A stretch of DNA of 64,000 nt from the NCBI GenBank assembly GCA_902761225.1, contig CACWJQ010000007.1:1-64000 (forward strand), in the 5' to 3' direction. Within the stretch, counting starts at the first letter, position 1. Every line of letters starts with the position of its first letter. The position numbers were made by a program, and so were the translations under genes. A model generated the notes under the pieces. That model was not told where the DNA came from. It saw only the letters and a program-made list of their open reading frames with translations, and did no database searches. Shown in pieces: positions 18,163 through 27,464 of the stretch. This DNA comes from an uncultured Lachnospiraceae bacterium. GTDB taxonomy: Bacteria > Bacillota > Clostridia > Lachnospirales > Lachnospiraceae.

Positions 18163-19593
18163 CTATCTTTCATGCGCCTTTACATACTCTCTGTATTTAT
18201 CGTCCTGAGGAGTATTCTCATCCTCACGGGGCAGCGACCTGAAGAACCTTATCATGAACGGCACAGAGACAGCCGCTGCCATGATATCGGCACACATCTG
18301 TGAACACTGGATCCCGGTAAATCCCAGGAAAAGCGGAAGGATGATAAGACACGGAATATAACAGAGTCCCGATCTTAAGGACGAAAGAAAGGATGAGACT
18401 CCCGCTTTACCTATGCTCTGAAAGAGCATGTTGGCCACAACGGATACAGGCTGGATCACAACAGCTATGCACATGAACCTCAGGGCGGGAACCCCATAAT
18501 ACAGTACCTGATCCACCGCCTCCGGTTCATCATGAAGGAAGATCCTGATTATCCCTGCACTGTTAATAAAACCTGCCACGGCCAGTACAAGCATTATGAT
18601 GGTACCGGCTCTCCATGTAACGAAAACAGAACGTCTGAGTCTTCCATATTTTTTCGAGCCGTAATTGAATGCTGAGACCGGCTGGAATCCCTGACCTATA
18701 CCGATCATGGCACTTGCTATGAACATCAGCACTCTCCCGTCTATGGTCATGGCGGCAATGGCCGGATCATCATAGGGCTTGCTGCAATTATTCAGGGTCG
18801 CATTTGAAAGGACTGCAAAGAGCTGTCTTATCAGGCTTGGCAGTCCGGTCTTTATTATCAGAAATGCATCATCCAACAGCTCCTTAACAGGCCGCTTCAG
18901 GTATGAAAGCCTGATGGATGATATGGTCTTATGACGCAGGAACATTGACAGCAGTACGAAGAAGCTCACGTATTGTGAGATCATAGTTGAAAGCGCCGCG
19001 CCCTTTATCCCGAGCCCGAGTCCGAACATGAGTACAGGATCGAGCAGCATGTTCAGCACACCTCCGGATACAAGTCCGAACATGGCAAAGAAGGCGCGTC
19101 CCTCGTAACGCATCACATTATTGAGCACACAGCTTGCACACAGTACGGGAGATGACAGAAGAACATAGAATGCATATGTATGTGCATAAGGGTAAATGGT
19201 ATCCGTACTCCCCAGCACGTATATGATGGGTCTTAAGAATATCAGTACCAGTGACATGAGGACGAATCCCGTGATCAGTGCTCCCGTCACTCCAACAACA
19301 AGTATCCTGTCGGCATCGTCCTTCTTACCTGCGGCAAGCAGCCTTGCTATCTTGGACCCGCTCCCCTGCCCGTACATGAATCCGAAAGCCTGAAAGGTTG
19401 CATTGACATTGATAAGGATCCCGATGGCAGCACTTGCGCTGGTCCCCAGTCTGCCCACGAAGTAAGCATCCACAAGATTGTAGATCATGGTTATGAGCAT
19501 GCTTATGACCGTGGGAACAGCCAGCCTGAAGATAAGTCTTCCGGGAGGTGTCAGGATCATCTTTTTATATTGTCTTGCTTCATCCTCTGTCAT
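18163..19593 (-). CDS. MATE-family efflux transporter
   Basis: This 476-residue protein has about twelve membrane helices and the MATE pattern, with FRLAVPTVISMLITMIYNLV and DAYFVGRLG near the N-terminus and GIGQGFQPVSAFNYGSKKY in the second half. MATE proteins export cationic drugs or metabolites using Na+ or H+ gradients. The substrate cannot be told. I prefer the ATG at 19593; a GTG directly before it is possible, and neither has a clear ribosome site. It lies 36 nt after the glycosyltransferase gene and 57 nt before copA, so it may be co-transcribed with either. Confidence 0.93.
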   Translation of the reverse strand: MTEDEARQYKKMILTPPGRLIFRLAVPTVISMLITMIYNLVDAYFVGRLGTSASAAIGILINVNATFQAFGFMYGQGSGSKIARLLAAGKKDDADRILVVGVTGALITGFVLMSLVLIFLRPIIYVLGSTDTIYPYAHTYAFYVLLSSPVLCASCVLNNVMRYEGRAFFAMFGLVSGGVLNMLLDPVLMFGLGLGIKGAALSTMISQYVSFFVLLSMFLRHKTISSIRLSYLKRPVKELLDDAFLIIKTGLPSLIRQLFAVLSNATLNNCSKPYDDPAIAAMTIDGRVLMFIASAMIGIGQGFQPVSAFNYGSKKYGRLRRSVFVTWRAGTIIMLVLAVAGFINSAGIIRIFLHDEPEAVDQVLYYGVPALRFMCIAVVIQPVSVVANMLFQSIGKAGVSSFLSSLRSGLCYIPCLIILPLFLGFTGIQCSQMCADIMAAAVSVPFMIRFFRSLPREDENTPQDDKYREYVKAHER

Positions 19594-19629
19594 CACATTA
19601 TCTGACGGTTTCCTGTGAACTGTCCGCCA

Positions 19630-20667
19630 TCATTTTTTATTTTGCTCAGCGGATCTTACATCCCTGTACATCCACAGCAGAATATACTTTACATAAAAGC
19701 AGATTGTGCTCTTCATCAGCAGATCCACATATCTTATCTGCTCTTCATCCATGTATTTTCCGTAGGATCTGTTCTTCCTGAAATCCGGGAATTCTTCTAG
19801 CATCCTTCTTTTAAGCTCGCTTACCACGGTCAGCCTTCTGCCCTTCTTCATCCTCATGTATGAAAAAAGGGTATTGACGAAGTACACAGTGGTGAAGTTG
19901 CTTTCTATCTCATCGTGATACTCTTCAAGAAAGCCACGCTTTTTCATCTCGGAAAGCATGAACTCTCCTGCGGTCATCCTGTCCAGACATCTTCTCTCCG
20001 TAATAGTGTGAACGGTAGAGGTGTCATGCTGATAATAATAATAAAGCGGTTCGTCGATATATTCGAAATGCCTGTAATGCATTGCCCATATGGGACCTGC
20101 AGCATTGTCCTCGTAGAAGATATCCTCCGGAAAAGTCAGATTGTTATCCTTTATAAGCGACGCCCTGTAAACCTTGGTGACCATGCTGGACATATTCTCA
20201 AGGAATACTCTCCGCCTGTCATGATCCATCTCTCCGCAGGCTCCCGCAAGATCGTTGCGTGAGATCTGTCCGATATCAAAGGTATGCGCGCTTACCATTG
20301 AATAACAGCATCCCACAACATCGGCGTTTTTCTCTTCACCAAGTCCCACAAGTCTTCTGTAATAATCCCGGGAGATCCAGTCATCAGAATCGATAAATCC
20401 TATCCATTCTCCCGATGCAAGTTCGATCCCCTTATTCCTTGCACCTCCCTGATGTCTGTTCCTGTCATTCTTCGCAATGACAAAAAGCCCCGGATACTTC
20501 TCCTCATATTCTCTGAGAACACGCATGGAATCATCAGTCGAACAGTCATCCACGCAGATTATCTCGTAATCTCCGTCAAAATCCTGAGCGACCAGTGAAT
20601 CCAGACAAAAATTCAGTTTTCCGTCTCCGGCCATGTTATAGACCGGAACGATTATAGAAAGCTTCAT
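19630..20667 (-). CDS. Family 2 glycosyltransferase
   Basis: This 345-residue cytoplasmic enzyme has the GT-A start KLSIIVPVYNMAGDGKLNFC, the nucleotide-binding EIICVDDCSTDDS and the metal-binding region GEWIGFIDSDDWIS. GT2 enzymes transfer sugars from nucleotide donors to surface polysaccharides or teichoic-type polymers. The donor and acceptor are unknown. It follows the upstream glycosyltransferase gene with a one-nucleotide gap, so the two are certainly expressed together and probably build the same glycan. Confidence 0.94.
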   Translation of the reverse strand: MKLSIIVPVYNMAGDGKLNFCLDSLVAQDFDGDYEIICVDDCSTDDSMRVLREYEEKYPGLFVIAKNDRNRHQGGARNKGIELASGEWIGFIDSDDWISRDYYRRLVGLGEEKNADVVGCCYSMVSAHTFDIGQISRNDLAGACGEMDHDRRRVFLENMSSMVTKVYRASLIKDNNLTFPEDIFYEDNAAGPIWAMHYRHFEYIDEPLYYYYQHDTSTVHTITERRCLDRMTAGEFMLSEMKKRGFLEEYHDEIESNFTTVYFVNTLFSYMRMKKGRRLTVVSELKRRMLEEFPDFRKNRSYGKYMDEEQIRYVDLLMKSTICFYVKYILLWMYRDVRSAEQNKK

Positions 20668-20668
20668 A

Positions 20669-21751
20669 TCAGATCTTCTTGAATTCGGCTTTTATCGTTT
20701 CAGCTTTTCTGTGTATCTCGGGTGCTTCATATTTATCCATGAAGTCATTGCCGAGCATGATCTTCTCGTCGGCAAAGTCTATCATCCCAAGCTGTGTATA
20801 TACTCCCACAACTTTTCTGAAGTGTACACCGTCCATGAGTCCGAACATCTCCATGGGAAGAGTCCTGTCGAACACCCAGTGATCGCTGAATTTTGCTTTA
20901 TAATCCAGAGTATCCCTGGGGTGCGGCTTGATGAAGATCCTGCCTTCATCCCTGTACATATCAATGATATCCCTGAAGATCTTCTCACGCACATCAAGAT
21001 CGCACAGAGGCTCAGTCAGAAGCAGGATGCCTCCTCCGTCACTGTTATCGAGAAAGGCCTTAAAACCATCCATGTCCCTTATGAAGGTACTGATAAGGAT
21101 CTTCCTCGCATCCCCTGTAAGCGAATCCTTCAGCTGCTTTCGGCTTACTTCCTTGTATTTATAGAAATCATCATCTATGACACTCTTGTCATTTACTTCC
21201 ATGTCGATACAGTACTTGCTGTATCCGTCACGGATAAAGATGAGATTCAGCTTCATGCTCATGAATTTCTTGAGTGCAAAGTGTCCTCTGTTGTCGTAAA
21301 GCGCGGCAACGCAGTGACTCAGTGTATTCAGTCCGTCTTCCACTGCATGATATCTTATCCTCTTCCGGTTAAGATACAGGCCTATGGGATCTGCATCGCA
21401 GAATACATACACATCATCATATCTGCTGAAATCCACGGGAACATAAGGCTCTTCGAGCTTTGCGAACTTCTTCGTAAAGAGGATCCTGTTATACATATTC
21501 TTCAGGATGTTCCCCGTATCCTCCCTGTATCTTGCTAGTTCCGGGAAGAATGTATCCCGCTTTTCATCGAACTCGATGACCTCTGCGAACACTCCGCTCT
21601 TCTCGGCTCTTGCCTTGAAGTCCTCGAAATCATTGGACATCCTGCTGAGCACCAAAGCAGCTTTCCCGCGCTCCTCCGCAGGCTTATTCAATTCCTTGAG
21701 CATTGTCACGAATACATGATAGTAAGTGTGACATACATATATACTGTTCAT
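20669..21751 (-). CDS. Glycosyltransferase resembling GT52/sialyltransferase-type enzymes
   Basis: The 360-residue protein starts MNSIYVCHTYYHVFVTMLKE and contains YHAVEDGLNTL and IFIKPHPRDTLDYKAKF. The acidic EDG motif and the HP motif in that order are features of GT52, GT38 and GT80 transferases, some of which are sialyl- or polysialyltransferases. No sialic-acid synthesis genes are visible nearby, so the sugar may be different. The ribosome site AGGAG precedes the ATG. It is the first gene of a pair with the GT2 gene. The family call is from motif memory and needs a profile search. Confidence 0.62.
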   Translation of the reverse strand: MNSIYVCHTYYHVFVTMLKELNKPAEERGKAALVLSRMSNDFEDFKARAEKSGVFAEVIEFDEKRDTFFPELARYREDTGNILKNMYNRILFTKKFAKLEEPYVPVDFSRYDDVYVFCDADPIGLYLNRKRIRYHAVEDGLNTLSHCVAALYDNRGHFALKKFMSMKLNLIFIRDGYSKYCIDMEVNDKSVIDDDFYKYKEVSRKQLKDSLTGDARKILISTFIRDMDGFKAFLDNSDGGGILLLTEPLCDLDVREKIFRDIIDMYRDEGRIFIKPHPRDTLDYKAKFSDHWVFDRTLPMEMFGLMDGVHFRKVVGVYTQLGMIDFADEKIMLGNDFMDKYEAPEIHRKAETIKAEFKKI

Positions 21752-21804
21752 CCATACTCCTGGGGCCGTCCGGAAATCCGGCAGGGAGCCCGCCCGTTGT
21801 TCTG

Positions 21805-21828
21805 ACCTGCCATTTTCAGCAGGCAGGT
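21805..21828. other. Weak inverted repeat between ptsI and glycosyltransferase genes
   Basis: ACCTGCC and GGCAGGT are complementary with a ten-base loop and lie just past the ptsI stop. There is no T-run, so it may be only a stabilising 3' hairpin or a factor-dependent end. Confidence 0.35.
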
Positions 21829-21832
21829 ATTC

Positions 21833-23512
21833 TCACATCAGCAGTTCCTTAACCTCCGAGACAGAAGATGCATTCAGCACCTTAAGAGCAAGCTTTTTGC
21901 ATTCTTCCATATTCAGTTCCCGAAGTGCCTTTTTAATCACGGTAAGTCTTGCAGGATCTGCGCTGAGCGACTTTACTCCAAGTCCCAAAAATACCGGAAG
22001 CACGGCAGGATCCGATGCAGCCTCTCCGCAGACAGTCACAGGGATACCGGCTCCCGATGCCTTGTCACAGATTATCCTGATAGCTCTTATAACAGCCGGC
22101 TGATATATGCTGCACAGCTCGGTCATGGCAGGATTCCCCCTGTCGGCACACATGATATACTGTGCAAGATCATTGGTACCTATTGAAAAGAAATCAGCTT
22201 CCCTTGCTATCTCTCCGGCACACAGGACCGCTGCAGGAGTCTCGATCATGCAGCCTATCTTAATATCCGCAGAATACGGAATCCCCTTGCCTCTGAGAAG
22301 TGACTTGCAGCCCTCTGCTATCCTCCTGACACGGATCATCTCATCAGCCGAGGTCACCATTGGTATCAGAATGCTGATATTCCTCTTATATGAAGCTCTC
22401 AATATCGCACATATCTGGTGCGAGAATGCTTCCCTGTTCCTGAGGGAGAGCCTTATTCCCCTTACTCCGAGTGCAGGATTCTCCTCGTCAGCTTCCTCAT
22501 CCCCATCACCGGGCATCTCCTTATCGCCTCCGGCATCAAGAGTTCTGATCACTATCTCTTTCCCGGGAAATCTGTCAGCTATCCGGGCATAGATTTCCGC
22601 CTGCTTTTCTTCAGAGGGTGCCTCTCCTCCTTCAATGAACAGGAATTCTGTCCGTACAAGTCCCGCTCCGTCTGAATATACAGCGCCATCCGGTATCCTC
22701 TCGGATCCTATGTTACACAGAATACCTATCTCTCTGCCGTCTTCCGTACAGTGTCTTTCATCATCAGCATCCGCAGAGTATGGTTCATCAGAAGATCTTT
22801 TCCTCCTCAGGTATTCCTTCTTCTCCTCATCCGTTGGACCTGTCACAACGATCCCTTCACTTCCGTCGACAATGATCTCGGCGCCTTCCGTGTCATCCGC
22901 ATCAAGATCGACACCGAATACACCGGCGATCCCGAGAGACCTGAGTATGACAGCTATATGTGATGTCTGGGTGCCTCTCTTCATCACCACAGCTTTTATC
23001 CCCAGGTTCTTCAGTCCCACAGCTTCTGCCGCGGTCAGCCTGTCGGAATAAATGACATCACCGTCATCACCTGAAGCTTCATATGCCTCAGACACCTCGC
23101 CTCCCATGAGTGCCAGTATTCCGTTTTTGACCTCAAGAAGATCCTCTGCCCGTTCAAAAATATACTCATCGTTAACATCATCCAGCATATCTTCATATTT
23201 ACCGCAGGCAGAAGCAAATGCCTCATCGGCACTCATACCCTTGTCTATAAGCCTTAAGGTCTCATCAGACAGGGCAGGGTCCCTGGCTATCATTATCTGA
23301 CCGGAAATGATGTCCCTTCCCTCCATACTGGAAGAAGCGGAGGCCAGGGATTTCATTTTCCCTTCATATTCAAGAAGCGCGTCAAAAAAACGCATCCTCT
23401 CGTCATCCGCACCGGCCCCGGCCGGCTTTTCCGGTCCGGGCTTTACTGCAGACATCTTGCGAATGCGTCCTATGACTATTCCTTCATTTATGGGAAGTCC
23501 CTTATACTTCAT
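21833..23512 (-). CDS. ptsI: Phosphotransferase system enzyme I
   Basis: This 559-residue protein transfers phosphate from phosphoenolpyruvate to HPr. The phosphorylated histidine lies in KRGTQTSHIAVILRS (near residue 184). The PEP-binding barrel carries FFSIGTNDLAQYIM and the catalytic cysteine in VTVCGEAASDP (near 494). An acidic insertion (GGDKEMPGDGDEEADEENPALG) sits before the conserved GxRGIR segment. Length is within the family range. Its start overlaps the end of the sugar-phosphate kinase gene by 11 nt. No HPr or enzyme II gene is in the window, which is unusual for a fru-type locus. Confidence 0.95.
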   Translation of the reverse strand: MKYKGLPINEGIVIGRIRKMSAVKPGPEKPAGAGADDERMRFFDALLEYEGKMKSLASASSSMEGRDIISGQIMIARDPALSDETLRLIDKGMSADEAFASACGKYEDMLDDVNDEYIFERAEDLLEVKNGILALMGGEVSEAYEASGDDGDVIYSDRLTAAEAVGLKNLGIKAVVMKRGTQTSHIAVILRSLGIAGVFGVDLDADDTEGAEIIVDGSEGIVVTGPTDEEKKEYLRRKRSSDEPYSADADDERHCTEDGREIGILCNIGSERIPDGAVYSDGAGLVRTEFLFIEGGEAPSEEKQAEIYARIADRFPGKEIVIRTLDAGGDKEMPGDGDEEADEENPALGVRGIRLSLRNREAFSHQICAILRASYKRNISILIPMVTSADEMIRVRRIAEGCKSLLRGKGIPYSADIKIGCMIETPAAVLCAGEIAREADFFSIGTNDLAQYIMCADRGNPAMTELCSIYQPAVIRAIRIICDKASGAGIPVTVCGEAASDPAVLPVFLGLGVKSLSADPARLTVIKKALRELNMEECKKLALKVLNASSVSEVKELLM

Positions 23513-24437
23513 TGAGCACCTTCATTATCTCATCATAATCAGGAAGCTTGCCTTCAAATACTGCGGCACTTCCCGCAGCTATGCCAAGCTTCAGTGCGTA
23601 ATCATAGTCATGTTCGTCGAGAAATCCCTTGATGAAACCGGCAGTCATTGAATCGCCCGCGCCAAAAGCACCAAGTGCCTTTCCGCTTGGAGCCTTGCAT
23701 TCATGAACATCCCCGTTCTTATCAAGAAGTATCGCTCCGTCAGCCCCCATGGACACGATGACGTTCTCGGCACCTGCCTCTCTCAGCTTCCCGGCCTCTG
23801 CGACTATGTCTTCCTTATTCTGCAGCTCTCTTCCTGCAGCCTGGCTCAGCTCCTCAAGATTGGGCTTAATAAGGAAGGGCCTGTACTTAAGAGCTTTCTT
23901 AAGCCTGTCACCTGTCATATCCACGATGGTCTTAACTCCTTCGGGGACGGATGAAAGGATCCTGTCCAGCATATTTTCAGGTGCCTTTGTAGGCATGCTG
24001 CCCGCAAGCACCAGTATATCGCCGTCTTCGAATCTCTCTATCCTGTCGCAGAGATCGTTAACGGATCCGTCCTCCACAGCAGGGCCCGCCGCATTGAGCT
24101 CTGTCTCCTCGTATCCGCGCTCTGCGGCATCCTCATAAGGAACCCTTATCTTCACATTGATGCGGCTCATTCCGTTCTTAAAGGGAAGCATGATAAATCC
24201 GGTTCTGATGCCTATGCTCCTGAGAGTTCCCTCGATCTCGTCTCCGGTATTGCCGGCAATAAACCCCAGCGCTCTGGTGGGAACATCAAGATTCTTGAGA
24301 ACAACCGATACGTTGATACCCTTACCGCCGGCGCGGATCTCCTCACGCTCTGACCTGTTGGTTCCTCCCTTTTTGGGAAAAGCTGCAGGGTACATTACAT
24401 AGTCAAGTGATGGATTAAGTGTCAGTGTGTAAACCAT
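23502..24437 (-). CDS. fruK: 1-phosphofructokinase / PfkB-family hexose-phosphate kinase
   Basis: This 311-residue cytoplasmic kinase of the PfkB family has the substrate motif RAGGKGINVSVVLKNL and the ATP/catalytic motif GAFGAGDSMTAGFIKG near residue 257. The start VYTLTLNPSLDYVMY is typical of FruK/LacC, which phosphorylate fructose-1-phosphate or tagatose-6-phosphate to the bisphosphate. AAAGGAG precedes the ATG. It lies 30 nt after trkH and overlaps ptsI by 11 nt. FruK is the likelier of the two functions because ptsI is adjacent; LacC remains possible. Confidence 0.88.
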   Translation of the reverse strand: MVYTLTLNPSLDYVMYPAAFPKKGGTNRSEREEIRAGGKGINVSVVLKNLDVPTRALGFIAGNTGDEIEGTLRSIGIRTGFIMLPFKNGMSRINVKIRVPYEDAAERGYEETELNAAGPAVEDGSVNDLCDRIERFEDGDILVLAGSMPTKAPENMLDRILSSVPEGVKTIVDMTGDRLKKALKYRPFLIKPNLEELSQAAGRELQNKEDIVAEAGKLREAGAENVIVSMGADGAILLDKNGDVHECKAPSGKALGAFGAGDSMTAGFIKGFLDEHDYDYALKLGIAAGSAAVFEGKLPDYDEIMKVLNEV

Positions 24438-24467
24438 TTTTATCTCCTTTAAACGTAACAGGCCTTA

Positions 24468-25925
24468 TCATCTGTGAAATGCCTTACGGTTTATACGCGG
24501 TTTCAGCATGCTTATGAGAAGAAGAACAGGGAACAGCTCCAGTCTTCCCGTCAGCATGTCAAATATAAGTATTATCTTGGAATATGTCGAAAAGAACCCG
24601 TAATTACATGCAGGTCCGACCAGTGAAAGTCCGGGACCTATATTATTGATCGTAGCGGTAACGGCAGTAAATCCGGTGGTAAAATCGTAGTTCTCTATGC
24701 TTATCAGAAGCAGTGAAATGAAGAAGATGACGAAGTATATCGATATAAAAACGTTCGTCGATCTTAATACGGATTCCTTGACCGTACTTCCATCCATCCT
24801 GAGAACCTTGACCTCCCTGGGATGACGGAGCACTGACAGTTCCTTTTTGAACTGTTTCATGAGAAGGACGATCCTGTATACCTTGATGCCTCCCGCAGTG
24901 GATCCTGAACAGCCTCCGATCATCATAAGTATCAGCAGCACCATTCTTGAAAGCTCCGGCCACGCATCGAAGTCCACGGTGGAGTATCCGGTGGTGGTGA
25001 TGATCGATGCAACCTGGAAAAATGCATGGCGAAGGGATGTTACGGGGCTGTCGAACATCCTGTTTATATTTACCGTTATCAGGATGGTTGAGGCAATTAT
25101 TATCCCAATGTAATACTTGACTTCTTCAATATGAAAAGCTTCTTTGATCTTTCCGGATATTATGAAGAAATAGAAGGTGTAATTGATCCCGCTGGCAGCC
25201 ATAAAGAATCCTATTATCAGCTGCTGTGCCGGCGAGTACGCTCCGCATGATGAGTTCAGAAGACCGAAGCCTCCGGTACCCACGCTTCCGAATGTAAGCA
25301 GCATGGACGAATAGAGGTCCATCCCGGATATCATAAGCGAAATGATCTCAGCGAGAGTTATCCCGAAATACATACCGTACATGAGTCTCGCACTGTCTCT
25401 TACATGGGGGACTATCCTCTCAACAGAAGGACCGGTGGATTCCGCCTTCATAAGATTCATATCGGATGTGCCCAGCATGGGAAGTACCGCCATCATGAAC
25501 ATGAAGACTCCCATACCTCCGACCCAGTGCATGAAGCTTCTCCAGAAAAGACCGGATCTGCTTATTACCTCCACGTCGGAAAGGATCGAGGCTCCCGTTG
25601 TGGTAAATCCGGATACTGTCTCAAAAAGGGCATCTATATAATTCGGGATATCCCCGCTCATGACAAAAGGGAGCGCTCCCACAAGGGACAGGACCAGCCA
25701 GCAGAGGGCAACTATGATATAGCCTTCCTTAAGGGACAGATTCCTTCCCGGCTTTACGCGTGTCAGCGGAATGCCGAGCACAAGACATATACAGGCTGTG
25801 GCAAGATACCACATCCAGTTTCCGTCCGAATAGATTATCGACACGATCATCGGAAGAAGCAGAAACGCGCTCTCAAATACCAGGAGCACTCCGACAATAT
25901 AGAGTATTATCGAATTCTTTTTCAT
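24468..25925 (-). CDS. trkH: Trk/Ktr-type potassium uptake membrane subunit
   Basis: This 485-residue membrane protein has the repeated pore-type segments of TrkH/KtrB transporters, with selectivity-loop sequences such as SGFTTTGAS, VGTGGFG, ITTTGYST and INNIGPGLS, each ending in the conserved glycine. It forms the K+ channel of the complex. The preceding gene encodes the regulatory subunit TrkA; only two nt separate them, and the ribosome site lies inside trkA. Confidence 0.95.
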   Translation of the reverse strand: MKKNSIILYIVGVLLVFESAFLLLPMIVSIIYSDGNWMWYLATACICLVLGIPLTRVKPGRNLSLKEGYIIVALCWLVLSLVGALPFVMSGDIPNYIDALFETVSGFTTTGASILSDVEVISRSGLFWRSFMHWVGGMGVFMFMMAVLPMLGTSDMNLMKAESTGPSVERIVPHVRDSARLMYGMYFGITLAEIISLMISGMDLYSSMLLTFGSVGTGGFGLLNSSCGAYSPAQQLIIGFFMAASGINYTFYFFIISGKIKEAFHIEEVKYYIGIIIASTILITVNINRMFDSPVTSLRHAFFQVASIITTTGYSTVDFDAWPELSRMVLLILMMIGGCSGSTAGGIKVYRIVLLMKQFKKELSVLRHPREVKVLRMDGSTVKESVLRSTNVFISIYFVIFFISLLLISIENYDFTTGFTAVTATINNIGPGLSLVGPACNYGFFSTYSKIILIFDMLTGRLELFPVLLLISMLKPRINRKAFHR

Positions 25926-25927
25926 GG

Positions 25928-27283
25928 CTATTCGATGATCTCCTTAACATTAACGATATGCGCATCCTTCATTATTACGATCACCGAATCTCCCACCATC
26001 AGTTCATCCTGACCGGTAGGAATGATATTCTTGCCGTTTCTGGAAATATTACATACAAGGGAATCCTTGCGCAGCTTAAGATCCTTGAGCTTCACTCCCG
26101 TAACGGCAGATTCTTCCTTGATCTTGAACTCGATTGCCTCAGCTCTTCCGTCCTCAAGCTTATAGAAGGATTCAACGTCGTCCGAATCATCCGCATTCAT
26201 GGTACGTGCGAATTTCACGATATAATCTGCGGTGATCTTCTGTGGATTAATGATGGTGTCCAGGTTCAGCGCATCTATGACCGATCCGAAATTGAGCCTT
26301 CCGATTTTGGTGACGACCTTGGCAGATGAATGCTTGCTGGCATACAGGGACAGAAGGATATTCTCCTCATCAAGTCCGGTCAGGGCTGCAAATCCCTGGA
26401 AGGAAGATATCTCCTCCTGATCAAGGATATCCCTGTTGGTACCGTCGCCATGGATGATCCTTGCATCCGGAAGCTTGCTGGACAGCTCCTCGCATCTCTT
26501 GTAATCCATCTCGACTATGGTGGTGGCAATACCGTATTTAAGAAGTCTGTCGGCAAGATAATAGGACATGGTTCCTCCGCCCACTATCATTGCATTCCTG
26601 ACTCTTCCCTTAACCTCGCCAAGCTTTCTGAAGAAAGCAAGCGCATCACGTCTTATTGCGGCGATACTGACATCATCGTCATCCTGGAATGAGAAATCGC
26701 CCTTGGGAATTATCACATCCTTGCCACGTCTTATGGTACAGACGATAATACCCTTCAGGATATTCTCACGCAGAACCGACAGGGACTGCCCGCATATGGG
26801 CATCTCAGCCGTTACATGGAAATGGAACAGCTCTATCCTTCCGCCGGAGAATGTATCGATCTTGAAGGCTGATGGAAAGAGAAATACTCGTGAGATCTCA
26901 AGTGCCGCAGTGTCTTCGGGATTGATGACCATGGCAAGATTGAATTCCCTTTTCAGAAACTCTATCTCATTGGAATAGATGGGATTCCTGACTCTGGCTA
27001 TAGTCTTACATCTGCCGGTCTTCCCGGCTATAAGACACGCAAGAAGATTCTTCTCATCAGAATCCGTAACAGCGATAAAGAGATCGCAGTCGGTTATGCC
27101 TGCTTCAACCAGAGTCTGGTAGCTGACACCGTTCCCGACTACTCCCATCGCATCATAATGATTGGTAACGGAAGCTATAGCTTCACTGTCCTCATCGACA
27201 AGAGTGATATTGTGGTCTTCGCTGGATAGCTGCTCCGTGATGACCGCTCCGACCTTGCCGCATCCGACTATGACGATATTCAT
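25928..27283 (-). CDS. trkA: Trk potassium uptake regulatory subunit
   Basis: The 451-residue product has two RCK units. The first starts MNIVIVGCGKVGAVITEQL with the acidic VDED that binds the NAD(H) ribose; the second starts AMIVGGGTMSYYLADRLL. Each is followed by a TrkA_C ligand-binding region. It gates TrkH according to nucleotide binding. I chose the ATG at 27283 because the Rossmann glycine motif starts directly there and GGAGG lies upstream; an in-frame start 66 nt earlier overlaps the leader. Confidence 0.95.
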   Translation of the reverse strand: MNIVIVGCGKVGAVITEQLSSEDHNITLVDEDSEAIASVTNHYDAMGVVGNGVSYQTLVEAGITDCDLFIAVTDSDEKNLLACLIAGKTGRCKTIARVRNPIYSNEIEFLKREFNLAMVINPEDTAALEISRVFLFPSAFKIDTFSGGRIELFHFHVTAEMPICGQSLSVLRENILKGIIVCTIRRGKDVIIPKGDFSFQDDDDVSIAAIRRDALAFFRKLGEVKGRVRNAMIVGGGTMSYYLADRLLKYGIATTIVEMDYKRCEELSSKLPDARIIHGDGTNRDILDQEEISSFQGFAALTGLDEENILLSLYASKHSSAKVVTKIGRLNFGSVIDALNLDTIINPQKITADYIVKFARTMNADDSDDVESFYKLEDGRAEAIEFKIKEESAVTGVKLKDLKLRKDSLVCNISRNGKNIIPTGQDELMVGDSVIVIMKDAHIVNVKEIIE

Positions 27284-27293
27284 AAATCCTCCG

Positions 27294-27323
27294 GACCGGT
27301 ACCGTAAATAATACGACCGGTAC
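27294..27323 (-). repeat. Direct repeat of a palindromic core in the trkA leader
   Basis: GACCGGTAC occurs at 27294-27302 and again at 27315-27323, 21 nt apart. The core ACCGGT is itself a palindrome, so the two copies can pair with each other or bind a dimeric regulator. They sit between promoter and ribosome site. Confidence 0.5.
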
Positions 27324-27369
27324 ATTTCAAAATATAGCATCAGATTCAAAACATAATACTACATCTTGA

Positions 27370-27399
27370 ATAATACCACTTTTTAAGGTCACATTTCAA
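27370..27399 (-). promoter_or_regulatory. Promoter of trkA-trkH
   Basis: TTGAAA (27394-27399), 18 nt, TATTAT (27370-27375) with an extended TGG just before the -10, on the minus strand. The leader is about 80 nt and holds the ACCGGT direct repeat. Confidence 0.65.
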
Positions 27400-27429
27400 T
27401 TACATAAGCATAGATACGTAGACATGAAA

Positions 27430-27459
27430 AATGCGGGTCTCCTTAGTGAAACCCGCATT
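27430..27459 (-). terminator. Terminator of the EAL protein gene
   Basis: AATGCGGGT and ACCCGCATT form a stem, followed by TTTTC on the minus strand just past the stop codon of the EAL protein gene. Confidence 0.85.
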
Positions 27460-27464
27460 AACAC

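Noticed and set aside
20711..21538. Plus-strand ORF of 275 codons opposite the GT52-like gene
   Set aside because: Antisense shadow of a supported gene; no promoter or ribosome site was seen.
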